Under the pieces are notes generated by a model. The model searched no databases. It was given only the letters and a program-made list of their open reading frames with translations, and had not been told where the DNA came from. Positions 14,227-14,430 of a DNA stretch of 14,430 nt are shown here, one piece after another. The translations under genes were made by a program, and so were the position numbers. Origin of the DNA: JAOTYV01 sp041557595 (GTDB taxonomy: Bacteria > Pseudomonadota > Alphaproteobacteria > UBA8366); contig JBFFGE010000120.1 of the NCBI GenBank assembly GCA_041557595.1, forward strand, positions 1-14,430. Reading direction: 5' to 3'. Each line of letters begins with the position of its first letter. The first letter of the stretch is position 1.

Positions 14227-14430
14227 GATTCGCCTTCCGACTCCGCGAGATAGCGCGGATTGCCGATCGCCAGCCGGCGGCGGATGTCCGACATGAGAAT
14301 TTCGTGCAGTTCCGCGGCCTTCACGCCGTCGTCGAATTTCCCTGCACGAATATCCCGGGCGAGTTTCCGCGACAGATCGTCCGCTATCGGGTCCGGCTCG
14401 TCGTAGAGCGACGCCAGATCCGACAATGCC
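14223..14430 (-). CDS. DUF6285-like protein, C-terminal part (cut by window edge)
   Basis: An open frame on the minus strand runs off the right end; the visible 68 or so residues are a C-terminus. A TTG at 14426 could serve as a start, but the frame is open beyond it and no ribosome binding site can be judged, so I treat it as partial. The pattern (DIRAGKFDD, then a helix, then RRRLAIGNPRYL near the end) resembles my recollection of the C-terminus of DUF6285 proteins, small proteins often next to phosphotransferase and acyl-CoA dehydrogenase genes. Its function is unknown. The gene is convergent with the second SDR, overlapping its stop by 3 bases, and marks the end of the plus-strand gene series. 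Confidence 0.5.
   Translation of the reverse strand, partial: ALSDLASLYDEPDPIADDLSRKLARDIRAGKFDDGVKAAELHEILMSDIRRRLAIGNPRYLAESEGES

Overview
The window looks like chromosomal DNA from a GC-rich alphaproteobacterium, most likely a free-living or marine Rhodospirillales-like organism. I infer this from codon use, the long two-domain type of dCTP deaminase, a tripartite tricarboxylate transporter (TTT) operon of the kind abundant in these bacteria, and short GC-rich palindromic repeats in several gaps. It holds fourteen complete protein genes and one gene cut by the right edge. I see no tRNA, rRNA, CRISPR array, transposase or phage gene.

Left half (108-5995), all on the minus strand. In transcription order: a zinc-dependent alcohol dehydrogenase, a divergent amidohydrolase-like protein, dCTP deaminase (dcd), a TauD/TfdA-type Fe(II)/2-oxoglutarate dioxygenase, and an enolase-superfamily enzyme of the muconate-lactonizing subgroup. 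A large palindromic repeat lies in the gap between the dehydrogenase and the amidohydrolase. A 308-base AT-rich gap with an inverted repeat and a DnaA-box-like cluster lies upstream of dcd. A small REP-like hairpin separates dcd from the dioxygenase.

Right half (6132-14226), all on the plus strand and divergent from the alcohol dehydrogenase. First come an NAD-dependent epimerase/dehydratase, an EamA/DMT transporter, a TauE/SafE permease that starts at or just after the EamA stop, and a small dimeric alpha-beta-barrel protein. Then come the three TTT genes (periplasmic binding protein, small and large membrane subunits) and two adjacent paralogous short-chain dehydrogenases. At the far right a convergent minus-strand gene resembling DUF6285 runs out of the window.

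Taken together, apart from the housekeeping dcd, this looks like an accessory catabolic neighbourhood. A carboxylate is probably captured and imported by the TTT system. Dehydrogenases (two SDRs, Zn-ADH, epimerase-like) and ring- or lactone-type enzymes (enolase superfamily, amidohydrolase-like, dioxygenase) would then process it. The substrate cannot be read from the sequence. No transcriptional regulator is encoded here, so control must come from elsewhere; an inverted repeat in the divergent 5996-6131 promoter region is a candidate operator.
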